From NCBI GenBank assembly GCA_948567375.1, contig OX419755.1, positions 71,428,944 to 71,492,943 on the forward strand: DNA of 64,000 nucleotides, in the 5' to 3' direction. The DNA comes from Lunularia cruciata. Lineage: Eukaryota > Streptophyta > Marchantiopsida > Lunulariales > Lunulariaceae. Both the position numbers and the translations under genes were made by a program. The notes beneath the pieces were generated by a model. It had not been told where the DNA came from. It was given only the letters and a program-made list of their open reading frames with translations, and made no database searches. Shown here one piece after another: positions 46,895-57,299 of this stretch. Position 1 is the stretch's first letter, and the number at the start of each line of letters is the position of its first letter.

Positions 46895-49800
46895 TGTGAC
46901 AACCCAACAAGTATCACTTTTGTGGTAATCAGTAAGTAAAGTTTGTTCCAGCACAGAGATTCAAGTCAAAAATGGTCAAATACAAAGTAAAATAGTCATA
47001 ACATAGTTCTTCTTGGTTGCATCTTTAATCTCTCTGGTAGAAACCACACCCAAAAGAGAGTAACAAGTACTAACTCATAGTCTTGTCTCAAAATATCTCT
47101 CATAATCACAACCCAATTAAAATTTTCCAAACAATCTTGATTGTGATGATTTAGATGTTCTTGAAGAAGGCTACTTCACTACAAAACAATCTTGCCTCAA
47201 AATTATGTTCCACCCTTCTACCCTACCACTAAAGGCACAACTTTCTCAATTGAAATTTCTTTACATCAACCCCACAGTATGCTCACAAATGTAGAGTACT
47301 ATCAACACTACAATTCCTCTCAGATCTATCAAGGCATTGCTTTGATTGCACTTCACTCAAGATCAAACGCACAGAATGAAGATTAGCGCTGAGAATCTAA
47401 CAAGCACACTAACTTGCACTTCTAAATTCTCCAAACAGTCAAAAACACACACACACACACACACATGATACTTGGAATTAAGCTGAAATGACAAGCACTA
47501 AGTTATAACAATTCACTTTACCAACTTCAAAAATCTAAGTATTGAACAACAACACATTGGAAATGCCTCCTTTAAAAAGCTAAGCACTTCAATAGTTAAC
47601 TAACTAATATACCATTCTATAACAACTTTACCAACCTACAGATCCAAAATGACAATGACCTTTCATATTTGCCTCTTCAAAATTGTTACTACTCCAATCC
47701 AATGTCAACCTTGACTTTGGCTCCCAAACCTGATTCTACTTCAAGTATTTCTCCTTCTTTAGGTCTATCTAATACTGCTATATCTTCTACCATTTCTTCT
47801 ACTTCTTCATTACAAACTGAAATTGAGCTCATGGGTAATCTATTTACATCTTTATTCTTTGACCCACTTTTCTCTAATATCTCAAAAAGCTCATTTGAAG
47901 TAATTTGCATTCCTACCTCTCTTACTTTGGATCAAATGTTCTTCTTTGGCTTACCTTGAATCTCATCTAACTCCTTCCTTGCTACATCTAATTTGAAACA
48001 AACATTCTCTCCTACCTTTAACATCTTCCTATTTACTCTCTCCCTTAAACTAAGCAATAACTTATTCAAATTTACATCCTTTGCTTTCTTCTTCCTTGTC
48101 TCCAGCATTAACAATTTCAATTTGTGCAGCCTTGCTTCCTCCAACTAAATTTTTGATACCGTATTGAGCATTACCTTCACTCTCACTACTACTTCCTCAA
48201 CTATCTCCGGCCTAGGTATCTTAAGTTTCTCTCTCTCCACCTGCAACTCCTCCCTATACATCTTCACCTTGTCTTCCAACTTGGCTTTCAATGCTTCTTT
48301 CTCCTTTTAATTCTATCAAAGTTGCATTTCCATTCCTTTTATCAACCCTTTCAACCTTTCCTCCTCTTGACTTTGTGCAATTAATTCCCTTTGCCAAGCT
48401 CAATCTTTCTCTACAGCGTTCTATTTTCAAACTATCCAACTCTTGTCCCATCATTGCAGCCATAGCCTTTAAATGAATAACTTCTACTTGAGCATCATGC
48501 ACTTCTGCCCTTAATGTCTCAGTCTTCACCATTTGCTCCCTTTGATCTTTGTCTTGCTTTGCCATTGCTTTGCCTCTCTTTACAAAGTCTTTGGTCAAGC
48601 TCTTGATTTCCTTCTTCTTGAGTTCTAACTCAGCCCAAAGTTCTTCTACTTCCCTTTCTCCTTGGATTAACTTCCCTCTTAACTCTGGACTTTGTTCATT
48701 CATGTATTGTACTACTCTCAATTCATCCTTCAACTCTGAATGATTTCCCCTCAACTCTTCCTCTTCTTCTTCAGTTGCAACAACAATGGACAGACAATCT
48801 TTGACAAGTACTCCACCCCATCAAAGTCTCTTTCAGTTCCTTGATCTTTGAGCTTTGCATTCTTCACTTCTTCTACTTGAGCTCTACTCCAAAGTCTCAA
48901 TCTTCTCACTCTAAGAGGCATCTAATTTGAGCTTTCTCCTTCTTAATCTATTAGGCTTGCTTTATTCTGTTCTACAACTGCAATATGTGCACTTCTCTTT
49001 GATCTCATCCCTTTCAGGAAACCCCAACTTTGGCTCGGCTTCTTGAGTTTCTTCACTCTCCATTCCGTGGTAATTTTAGACAAGGAATATCTCCTCCTCC
49101 CATATGGTCAATTGTGGCATGGAACTCTTGATCTTCATCCTCAGCATTGTTCTCTCCCTGTTGCTGAACTTCCAGTTCATCCTCACTTTCACTGCTTGAC
49201 TCTTCACTTTGTAGTGTGAACTCTAGTTCTTCTTCTCCTCCCAAGTCTTTTGACTTATACTCGGCTTCACCCTCTTATTATTCTGCCCTTGACAACTCAT
49301 CATTTACCACAATGTTGTTCTTTGGGTTCACTTTTCTTGTCTTTTGGGGCTGAACTGGTGACACCATCTCCGCAAGACAACTTCTCTTCTTTGTCTTTGG
49401 AATAGTCACTACTACTTTCATGTGTTGGCCCATTCTTGTATAATGCTCATCACTACTTTGGATATGTTAGATGTACTACTCCTCTTCCTCATTTGCTAAA
49501 AATCCGGATGTAAACTGAGACACCATCTTCCTTTACTCTACTTGTTTCATCAGGTTCAACCCAAAGTAGAAATGTGTGGTGAATGGAACCAAATAGTATA
49601 GAGTCGCTCAATCCCTCCAACTCCACACCATTTGCCGCATTTGTTGGTGAAAACACTTTGCCTAATTCATAGGTGCTCTTGCAAAATCTGGTGAGAAAAT
49701 AGTGCTTGGTGCTTCATCACATATGTGGTTTGATCTGGCTTTAAGAGTGCAATCATTGCTCCAAAATACTTTTCCTCACAGGGCCTTGATAGGTATTGAC

Positions 49801-50745
49801 CTTATATCCATTCTTCATACATGGCACCGTGAAGGAATTATGGATTTCTTCAGTCTCCTCTGTAGACTCTCCATTCTTGAGGAATGTAGACTGAGTTTCC
49901 TCACTAGCCTCTCTCCCCAGAACCAATCTCCAATCTGACTTTGTCCATTGAGCCAAATTGCCTCTCTTCCCTTTGTCTTCAAGACACTCATCATACTTGC
50001 TTGCAACTACTTTTGCCATAAATCCTAGAAAACTCAAGTTCCAATTCCAGGCCAAAAAGGTGATCCAAAGTCTACTCAAAACTTTGATCCTTGCTATCAT
50101 GTCTAACCTCTAATCACAAGATTTCTCATTGCAAATGAAAGACTCTTCTTCTTTCCCTTCATTGGCATTGTGCAATCTCTCACTCATGGTAACTAAAAGA
50201 TAATTCTACTATCTCCTGGTCTCAAGATTCTAACTCCCTCAAGATTGTTAAACATCAAATTATTGGAGAGCTTTACTACAAGCATTCTTTTGGGTCGACT
50301 ATTTGGTGGCTTAGGATACTTATGTGACATTTCAAAATCCCCTCAACAAAGTCTAAATTTTATAGTTCTTCACTACGTGGTTGTTCCTCCTTCACTCTTC
50401 ATTGATAATCACACCTTTTGGATAAGTTCCTCCTGTAATTGTGAAGTTTAGCCGCTTGCATCTCACCCATTTTCTTGCTTGTACTTTCTTGGTTGATAAC
50501 CCAAAGGAAAGTTATTACACCATCTTTGCATTGGGTTGATCTCTCCGAGGAAAAGTTTCCTTACTTTGGGTTTCTTTGTGATAAGTCCAATCCAAGTTCT
50601 TCTTTCTTCACACAAAGTTACTTTACTTTGGGTTCAATCCAAAGACACTATTCTCTTTCTTTTATTTCCATTTGGATTCAATATGACTTTGACTATACAC
50701 TTTCTTCTTCAAAATATAACAAAATCAAAAAATGTGGGTACCACA
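46895..50745 (-). repeat. 5' LTR of element C (3.85 kb)
   Basis: On minus it begins TGTGGTACCCACATTTTTTG and ends GGGTTGTCACA. It is homologous throughout to 26570-30438. U3 contains the coiled-coil frame, followed by a TATA-like TTTTTAAAGG (about 47570-47583) and about 680 bp of R-U5. An (AC)10 microsatellite is at 47445-47464. Confidence 0.88.
47689..50100 (-). pseudogene. U3 coiled-coil ORF in C 5' LTR
   Basis: Sense to the element, in pieces: 50100-49753 (WNWNLSFLGFMAKVV, then charged), 49244-49053 (Glu/Ser acidic), 48754-48254 (166 codons, coiled coil: VIHLKAMAAMMGQELDSL), 48144-47932 (NLNKLLLSLRERVNRKML) and 47910-47689 (DVNRLPMSSI...VDIGLE, stop). N- and C-terminal motifs agree with the copy in 27433-29766. 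Probably 600 or more residues when intact. No catalytic motif or known family recognised; a structural or nucleic-acid packaging role is a guess. Confidence 0.65.
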
Positions 50746-52603
50746 ATTGCTATAGGTATTCAAGAAGAAGGAAGAGATGAAGAAGGATCATTCGGAGGTA
50801 AAGGATGAACTGCAGGTTCTGAAGTATCTAAGTGCAAAGATTGTGCAATTGAAGGGGAATTTAATAGAAGGTAAGAAGCAACCTAAAGAACTTGGGGTGG
50901 ACAAAGTACTTCAATAGAAGAGACTTGAGAACTTGCACGAGGATTTTGAGAAGTGAGGAGGTGAGCTTGGGAGGTAGGCCAAAGAGCTGAGTGAGCAAAA
51001 GATAGCTTGGGAGAAGTTGAAGGGAGAATTTGATGAAGCGCGTATCAAAATCACACATTCAAAGGCAATTTCCGCCATAATAGAGCAAGAGTTGAGGATT
51101 TTGAAGTCAATGGCAACACATACGGATGAAGCTTGACAATGTGAGTTAGCAAGCAGGAATAGAGAAGAAGAGTGATTGTGTAGACTTTTCATTAACATAG
51201 AAGCCCAACTTGCCCAATACATGGAAGAGAAGGAAGCATTTAAAGTTGAGTTTGAGGATGCATTGAAGATGTATTGTCAAGAGTTGAAGGTAGAGAGAGC
51301 TCGAGATCATACATTGGAGCAAGTAGGAAGAGTAGTAGAAAAGCTCAAAGCAATGCTAAAAACTAAAGCCAAAGTGAAGGTAGAAGAAGTATGCTTGCAT
51401 GAGTTGGAGTTGTTAGTGCAAGAGATGAGAAAGAGAAATGCAAAGGGTACAGATCTGAATAATTTATTGATTTGCCTAAGAGAGAGTAGATAAAAAGATG
51501 ATAGAGGTAAGAGACAATGTTTGTCTTAGATTAGATTTAGTTTAGAGTTAGAGCAGATTTAAAGTAACATGAATGTAGGAACCCAATGCAAAGTAAGAGA
51601 AGTAGGAGTGCACTTGTCTTTGAAGGAGGTATATGAGAAATTAGGAGTAAGTGGGTTGGAAGATAAGAAGGTAGATAGATAACCCATGAGTTCAATTGCA
51701 GTTCAGACTAAAGAGATTATAGAAATAGAGGAAGAATTGGTAGTAGTAGAGAAGTCCAAAGTACAAGAGGTGAAGGAAGTTACATCAAAGAAGTAGAGGT
51801 TGACATTGGATCAGCTTCATAACCAATTTGAGATATGAATCAATAGATATGAAGAGTGGGTTTCAATTTTGGATCTGGAGATTCTTAGGAAACAATATTT
51901 TGGTTAGTAACTATCAAAGTGCTCTGCCTATTAAAAGGAAGCAATTGCAATGTTGTGTTGTTCAATATTTATATTTTTGAAGTTGAGTAAAGCAAAGTGC
52001 TTCAACTCAGGGCTTGTTATTTCAGCTTAATTTTGAATATCAATCTTGTGTGTGTGTTTGTGAGTGTTTGGAGAATTTTGAAGTGCAAGTCAATGAGCTT
52101 GTTGGATGTTGGATTCCACAACTCTAATTTCATTCTATGTGTTTGAGCTTGAGTGAATAGCAATCAAAGTAATGCCTTGACACATCTGAGAGGAATTGTA
52201 GTGTTGGTAGTATTTTGCATTGGTGAGCATAGTATGGGATTGATGCAAAGCAATTTTGATTGAGGAAGTTGTGCCTTCAGTGGAAGGGTAGAACAAAATT
52301 TTGAGATGAAATTGTTTCATAGTGAAGTAGCCTTCTTTGGAAGAATCTAAATCATCACAATAAAGATTGTTTGGAAAGATTTGATGGAGTTGTGATTATA
52401 GGAGTGTGATATGTGAAAAGATTATGAATCAATGCTTGTTGCTCTCTTTTGGATGTGGTTTCTACCTAAGAGATTAAAGAAGTACTCAAAAAGAACTAAA
52501 TTGTTACTTTAACTTTGTATTTGACTATTTCTAATCAGTATCTCCGTGGGAATGAACTTTACTTACTAAATATCGCAAAAGTGATACTTGTTGGGTTGTC
52601 ATA
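50746..52603 (+). repeat. Truncated C-type LTR of element D
   Basis: Plus orientation. The right end GGGTTGTCATA is a mutated ...GTCACA. TATA-like CCTATTAAAAGGAAGC is at about 51928-51943, followed by R-U5 very like the other copies. The left part of U3 is missing; it abuts the 5' end of C's LTR at 50745/50746, giving two LTRs head to head. Confidence 0.8.
50770..51830 (+). pseudogene. U3 coiled-coil ORF in D LTR fragment
   Basis: Homologue of the C LTR frame. Pieces: HSEVKDELQVLKYL near 50790; ISAIIEQELRILKSMA near 51075; open frame 51176-51493 (coiled coil, LHELELLVQEMRKRNAKG in part, NNLLICLRES); then EVGVHLS, DR*PMSSIAVQ to about 51830. Sequence divergence from C is large, yet the same motifs occur in the same order. 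Confidence 0.6.
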
Positions 52604-52710
52604 CCTACTCAAACAACTTCAAAAGTCAGGTTATTCTATAATAACCCTAAAAATTTTCTCCTTTGACCCAATCTAACCATCCTTAAGTCAACCACCACCA
52701 ACTACAAGAA

Positions 52711-55069
52711 GTGAAGAGGAAAAGATTGAGGAACACTTGGATAATGTTAATCCCTTCCCAGACAAAGAAGAGAACTAAGCTTCAAGAACATATACCAACT
52801 CAAGTCAAAGAAGAAGAACACTCCAAAAATATTAATCCCTTGTATAAAAGAACTAAGCTTCAAGAACATATACCAACTCAAGTCAAAGAAGAAGAATACT
52901 CCAAAAATATTAATCCCTTGTATAAGAAAACTAAGCTTCAAGAACATATACCACCTCAAGTCAAAGAAGAAGAGCACCCCAAAAGAAGAGGAAGAACAAG
53001 CTAAAGATATCCCAAATATGAGATGTTCTTTTAGAAGAAGGAAGTAAGAGTAGTTTTGAGTACAGATCAAATCTTCAGTCATGAATTCAGATTTTTTCCA
53101 ATTTCTACCCAACTTCCTCTACTACTACCACTGCCACCATCTATAGCTACCCTTACCATTTTACCCAACAAGGTTATCAAAAATATAAGGAGATCCTAAT
53201 ACCTTTGTGAAGTTTGAATCTAAAATGGTTACCAACAAAAAAGAGTTAGTTGTAGACAAACTTTGGATTTTCTTAGTCTATTGAGGAAGAGAAGTTGGTG
53301 TACTCATATTGGTCAAATTGCTACAAATGTTTCAAACTTGCCCACTCTTAGACAATTGTTTCTTGAAACATTTTGGGAATTGGATTATATGGCAAATGTA
53401 TTGCCACTTTGATTTAATGTAGAATAGAAGAAGAATGAGAAACTTTGTGACTACACAGAAAGGTTCCAAAATCTTTTAAGTAGAGTATTGGGCTAAGGAA
53501 ACATCTTGGGTTATTTTGATGCTCAAAGAGTGTCTTGCTTTTTGGGGGATTACTACTCCAAGTTTTGCTAAAGAACAAGAGCACAATACTCTGGAGAAAG
53601 TTGTAAAGTTTGCCAAGTTGTACAAATCTTGTAATCTCAAGCCTTTAGAGTGACATCATCACTACCATCAGCAAGGAAAGAATAATAACAAGACAAAATA
53701 GAAGCTATCATGAAGATCACCTTTTTCATCTTCTAGTTTGAGTAGCTCTTCTTCCTTGACTAAATCATCTTCATTGGAAGACAAGAAAGCCCAAATGAGG
53801 GAATGCTAAGGGCAGATGAAGCAAAAGGCAATTGTGTCTCCAAAGGACTCTACAAAGGCAAATAATAAGTTGGAGGAACTGATTAAGGACTTTTTTGACT
53901 TTAAAGTCCAAATGGTTGAAGCAAAGAAAAGACAAAGACCTCCTAACATTTGGTGCACTACTTATGGCAAGCATGGACACTCAAACACTAGATGCTTAAC
54001 TACATACCCTTTGTATCTTGTACAATAAGTTGGTTGTGCATGGCTTGGGAAACATATGAGTATTTTGTCAAGGAGGAGGAATAGGTTTTTGTGTTGCAAG
54101 AGGTAACTCGTACAACTCATATATTTCCAATGATAATTCCCCAATTTGTACCAAGGGAGTATGCAAATAATATTTTGCAATAAAGGATAATACTTCCTAA
54201 GCAAAAGAAAATCCTAGAGCTTGTTACAATTGTGGCGCATTGGGACATTGATCCTCAAACTGGCCAGAACCCAAGAAGTAGATTTAGTACATGCCTCTAT
54301 GTTTAAACTGCAAAGCCTAAGGCATGTCAATGCAAATTTTCCTCAACCTCATGCACCAAAACCTCCTATAAGGTTTATGCCCACACCAACCTCTATGAAG
54401 CTAAACACAAATATAAACTATGTTACCTTGGAGGAGTTAATAGAAGAGGTTCTAATGTCTTCTAAGCAAGGGGGTTGATTGGGCCTTGAGTTAAACCAAG
54501 TAAAAAGAAAAATAAGAAGAAAGTCACTTCATTAGAATCCACAACTTCTTTGGGTTGAAAGACCAAGCATATTTGCCCAAAGATCTTTTCAAAGAAGGAA
54601 GTGAAAATCCTAGAAAAAAAAATGGGAAAGAAATAAGAAAAGGAGGAGAAACTCAAATAGCTCAAGTAATGAAGGCCCTTGAGGTATTTGCAAAACCCAT
54701 TAATTCATCTTCATCTTTTCTATTAGATATTTGGGGAGAAGTCAAAGACTTACTTCAAGGGGAGTTGAAGAAAGTGCCAATCTAAGGAGCAAGTAAGGTG
54801 AGATCTTTGGGAGAGAATCCTACAATTACAATTTTGAAGCATGGGAAAGAAAAAGAAGGTCATTGAAAGAAAATATTTCTAAAGAATGTGATTTCAAAGG
54901 AGGAGAGCACATTGGAGAAGAGCAAAGAAAGGCTCCATCACTACTTGGCATACCTTAATACCACATTGTTGTGGATCTAGCATCTACCAAGGTGGATGTT
55001 ACCTTCAAAAAGTTATGGGAGGACAACAAGCTATATAAGAGATAACTTGCCATGGCATTGAAGTGGGTG
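52711..55069 (+). pseudogene. gag and protease start of element D
   Basis: N-terminal open frame 52711-53004 built on a 78-bp tandem repeat, then degraded capsid sequence. Knuckle 1 is CTTYGKHGHSNTRC at about 53953-53996 (second Cys is Tyr); knuckle 2 is CYNCGALGH at 54222 onward, with later positions lost. DLASTKVDVTFKKLWEDNKLYK in part (about 54970-55045) matches the region before C's protease. E interrupts it at 55070. Confidence 0.65.
52768..53000 (+). repeat. 78-bp in-frame minisatellite
   Basis: Three tandem copies (the third partial) of a 78-bp unit encoding TKLQEHIPTQVKEEE and SKNINPLYK. The unit length is a multiple of three and the copies stay in frame. The Phe-rich hydrophobic frame on the opposite strand is its shadow. 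Confidence 0.9.
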
Positions 55070-55171
55070 TGTAACAATATGGATTTTAACTACAAAGTTA
55101 GTAGGGCTAACAAAGTAGCAAATAAGACAAATAAGAAAAATTAGCCTAGAATATTTTAGAAGTATCTAGGA

Positions 55172-55368
55172 AGCTTTGTGGGAAGCTTCTCGGCTAGCTT
55201 AGCTTGCACGCCAAGTAGGTAGCTTCTAAAAGGAAGCTTCTAGAAGCTTCCAACTAGCTTGGCTTGCACAACAAATAAGTGACTAAAAAGAAGCTTTTTG
55301 AGAAACTTCCAAATTAACTTGGCTTACACTCCAAGAAAGCAGCTCAAGGAAGCTTCTTGAGAAGCTTC
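55172..55368 (+). promoter_or_regulatory. Heat-shock-element-like array in E 5' LTR
   Basis: At 55233-55250 two GAAGCTTC blocks are spaced by TA, giving GAAnnTTCnnGAAnnTTC, four perfectly alternating heat-shock units. Further blocks at 55172-55179 and 55349-55368 (spacer TTGA) end about 22 bp before the TATA box. Binding by heat-shock factor is inferred from the consensus only. Confidence 0.6.
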
Positions 55369-55389
55369 TCAAGAGCCTTGTATGATCCC

Positions 55390-55397
55390 TATAAATA
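55390..55397 (+). promoter_or_regulatory. TATA box in E 5' LTR
   Basis: TATAAATA in the context CCCTATAAATAAAAG; the 3' LTR has CTTATAAATACAAG at the same place. Confidence 0.7.
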
Positions 55398-55501
55398 AAA
55401 GAGCTGAAGCTCATGCTAGGCATTTGGAGTTTCTCACATTCAAGTGTCCCAATGTGAGCTTCCATTCTCCTATTTCTCTCCTCGGTCTTGGTCTTTTACT
55501 T

Positions 55502-55513
55502 TGGTATTAGAGC
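55502..55513 (+). other. Primer binding site of E, tRNA-Met
   Basis: TGGTATTAGAGC, one mismatch from the standard TGGTATCAGAGC, 1 bp after the 5' LTR. Confidence 0.8.
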
Positions 55514-55770
55514 AAGAATGGGATGGATGGAATTTATGAACCACCAAATCCACTTTTGCCAAACCATTTTGGGTTTTTGTGTCCAAGTACTACCCAAGCA
55601 TCATTTCACACAATCCATCACCTTGCACTTGGTAGGATTTTCTGAATGTGATCACCTTGTCTGAGGAAACCTTGATACTTCTCATTGTAACTTATGGGGA
55701 ACAATGGATGTGCTACATCTATGTGTTAATAAATTAGATAAATTGGGAGAGGTAGGATAGAGTAGTAGCC

Positions 55771-56702
55771 ATGGCATCAATACCAAACGTTATCATTGCT
55801 ATGCAGCAATAAATTGAGCACCTTACTTGATTGTTGGATGAAGAAGACCAGCAATAACAAGAACACATAGAGAGAACACCAATTTGAGATAGAGGAGATC
55901 AAATCCAATTTCCAAAACCCAAGGTGTTTTGAAGGCAAGAATCTTTTGGGCATAGTGGAGAATTTTGTGTTTGATTGTGAATGTTACTTTGAAGCTACAA
56001 ATGTTCAAGATGAACGGAAACAAATTCTCTTGGCTTCTAGCCAGTTGGATGATGTGGCAAAACTTTGGTGGCAATTCCGAGTGGAGTGAGTTGAACGATA
56101 GATCGTTGCACCAATCTTGACATGGATAAAATTCAAGGATGCAATACTTGGGTCAATTTCAAACTATAAGTGCTATCAAAGTTGCATGAGATATATTGGT
56201 GGAGTTGAAGCAGATTGGCTCTATAAGGAGCTACATCATGCAAATTCAAAACATCATCTGCAGATTCTAGATATACAAGAAGGTGAATTTCTGGATCTGT
56301 TTGTGAGGGGCTTGAAGTCATGAACCAAATTAGAGATGACCATGTGTGAACCACAAAACGTGGAAGAAGCCGTGCAATTGGCTAAGCGCTTTGATTCCTT
56401 GGTTGTGACAACTTGGTCTCAACCTTGACCTACACAAAGCCTACCAATACACTATGCATGGGTGGAGGAACCGGCACCAATGGAGATTGATGTTATCCAA
56501 TGGAGAACACTTGGTATAGCAGGTAGAGAAAGATTGCAACAAAATAGTGGTTGTTTTTATTGTTGCCAGGTTGGACATTGCATTGTTGAATGTCCACTTA
56601 GGAATGGGTGACCTCAACAAGTCACCTAGATGGAGTTTGTGGAGCAGAATGATCAAAGAAATGAGGCATCCCAAAAGGAGATTTTGAGCCGCCTACTAGG
56701 AG
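55771..56702 (+). pseudogene. gag of element E
   Basis: Starts near ATG 55771 (MASIPNVIIAMQQ). Capsid motifs across stops: ECYFEATNVQDERKQILLAS, DDVAKLWWQF, then the open frame 56117-56323 (TWIKFKDAI, EFLDLFVRGLKS). Nucleocapsid knuckle CFYCCQVGHCIVEC (CX2CX4HX4C) at about 56552-56593. Several point stops. Confidence 0.78.
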
Positions 56703-56703
56703 T

Positions 56704-57057
56704 TTGATTAGTTCCAATGGGATTGAAGGCTTGACCTATGAAAGTTTGCTTAACTTGCAAGGTACAATATCTAATTGGAGTTGTAGGATTTTGGTTGTTT
56801 TTGGAAGTTCAAAGAATTGCATGGCTATGCAAGTAACAAAGGAATTGTATATTCCTATCAAGCTAGTAATTGAAAGTAGATTGATGATGGTGGATGGTAG
56901 AAAGTGTTCTACATTTTGTATCTCACATCTTGTTACTTTCAAGATTGGGAAGGAGTATTTGGAGTGTATGAGGTTTGTAGTAGCACCTCTACACTATGAT
57001 ATCATTCTAGGACTACCTTGGCTTGAATGTCATAAGGTTCAATTTGATTGGACCTAA
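56704..57057 (+). pseudogene. Aspartic protease of element E
   Basis: 117-codon open frame. The active-site region reads LVVFGSSKNCM where LVDSGSSHNF is usual, so the catalytic Asp is lost. The C-terminal DIILGLPWLECHKVQFDW is the canonical end of gypsy proteases. Confidence 0.78.
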
Positions 57058-57299
57058 TGACAAATTCAAGTATAACACCAAGGTAGAATTTTTGATTAGG
57101 TTGTCTGGCACCTTTGAGTAAGACACCTAAGAATAGTCAATCCTAGGATGGGAATTTTGCCAGGAAGGTAGCCATGGAGTAAGCTTTGAAGAGAGATGAG
57201 TTCCTAGATGGGAAATTGGTTAGTGAAGCAACCATAGAGCAAGCTTTGGAGAAATAACTTTGTTTTTGTGGTGTGGATCAAGCCAATTGCACAAGGACA

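Larger units (their letters stand above)
26570..50745 (-). mobile_element. Element C: gypsy element with ~3.85-kb LTRs
   Basis: Minus strand: 5' LTR 50745-46895, primer site, gag, protease, RT, RNase H, integrase, purine tract, 3' LTR 30438-26570. The LTR ends TGTGGTACCC...GGGTTGTCACA are supported by three to four copies with different flanks. Its inside is broken by B2 (37481-45279), a short solo LTR of its own type (34864-36714) and an A-type solo LTR (33230-33936). The LTRs differ from each other by roughly one base in eight to ten, so it is old. No target duplication is visible at its outer ends. No chromodomain; tRNA-Asp-like primer; Tat-like by inference. Confidence 0.85.
55070..55500 (+). 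repeat. 5' LTR of element E
   Basis: 431 bp, homologous to 59541-59951. U3 carries five GAAGCTTC palindromes (55172, 55233, 55243, 55349, 55361) and TATAAATA at 55390-55397. The end TTTTACT is a mutated TTTTACA. Confidence 0.88.

Noticed and set aside
47445-47464. (AC)10 microsatellite as a feature of interest
   Set aside because: Ordinary simple repeat in one LTR copy.
47669-50808. Plus-strand frames in the C 5' LTR
   Set aside because: Same mirror effect as in the 3' LTR.
52747-53112. Phe-rich hydrophobic minus-strand frame that looks like a membrane protein
   Set aside because: Exact antisense of the 78-bp minisatellite encoding Lys/Glu-rich residues on +.
55172-55368. GAAGCTTC palindromes as a MITE or CRISPR-like array
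   Set aside because: Units are irregularly spaced, inside an LTR, without terminal inverted repeats or spacers of constant length; a plant LTR promoter array fits better.
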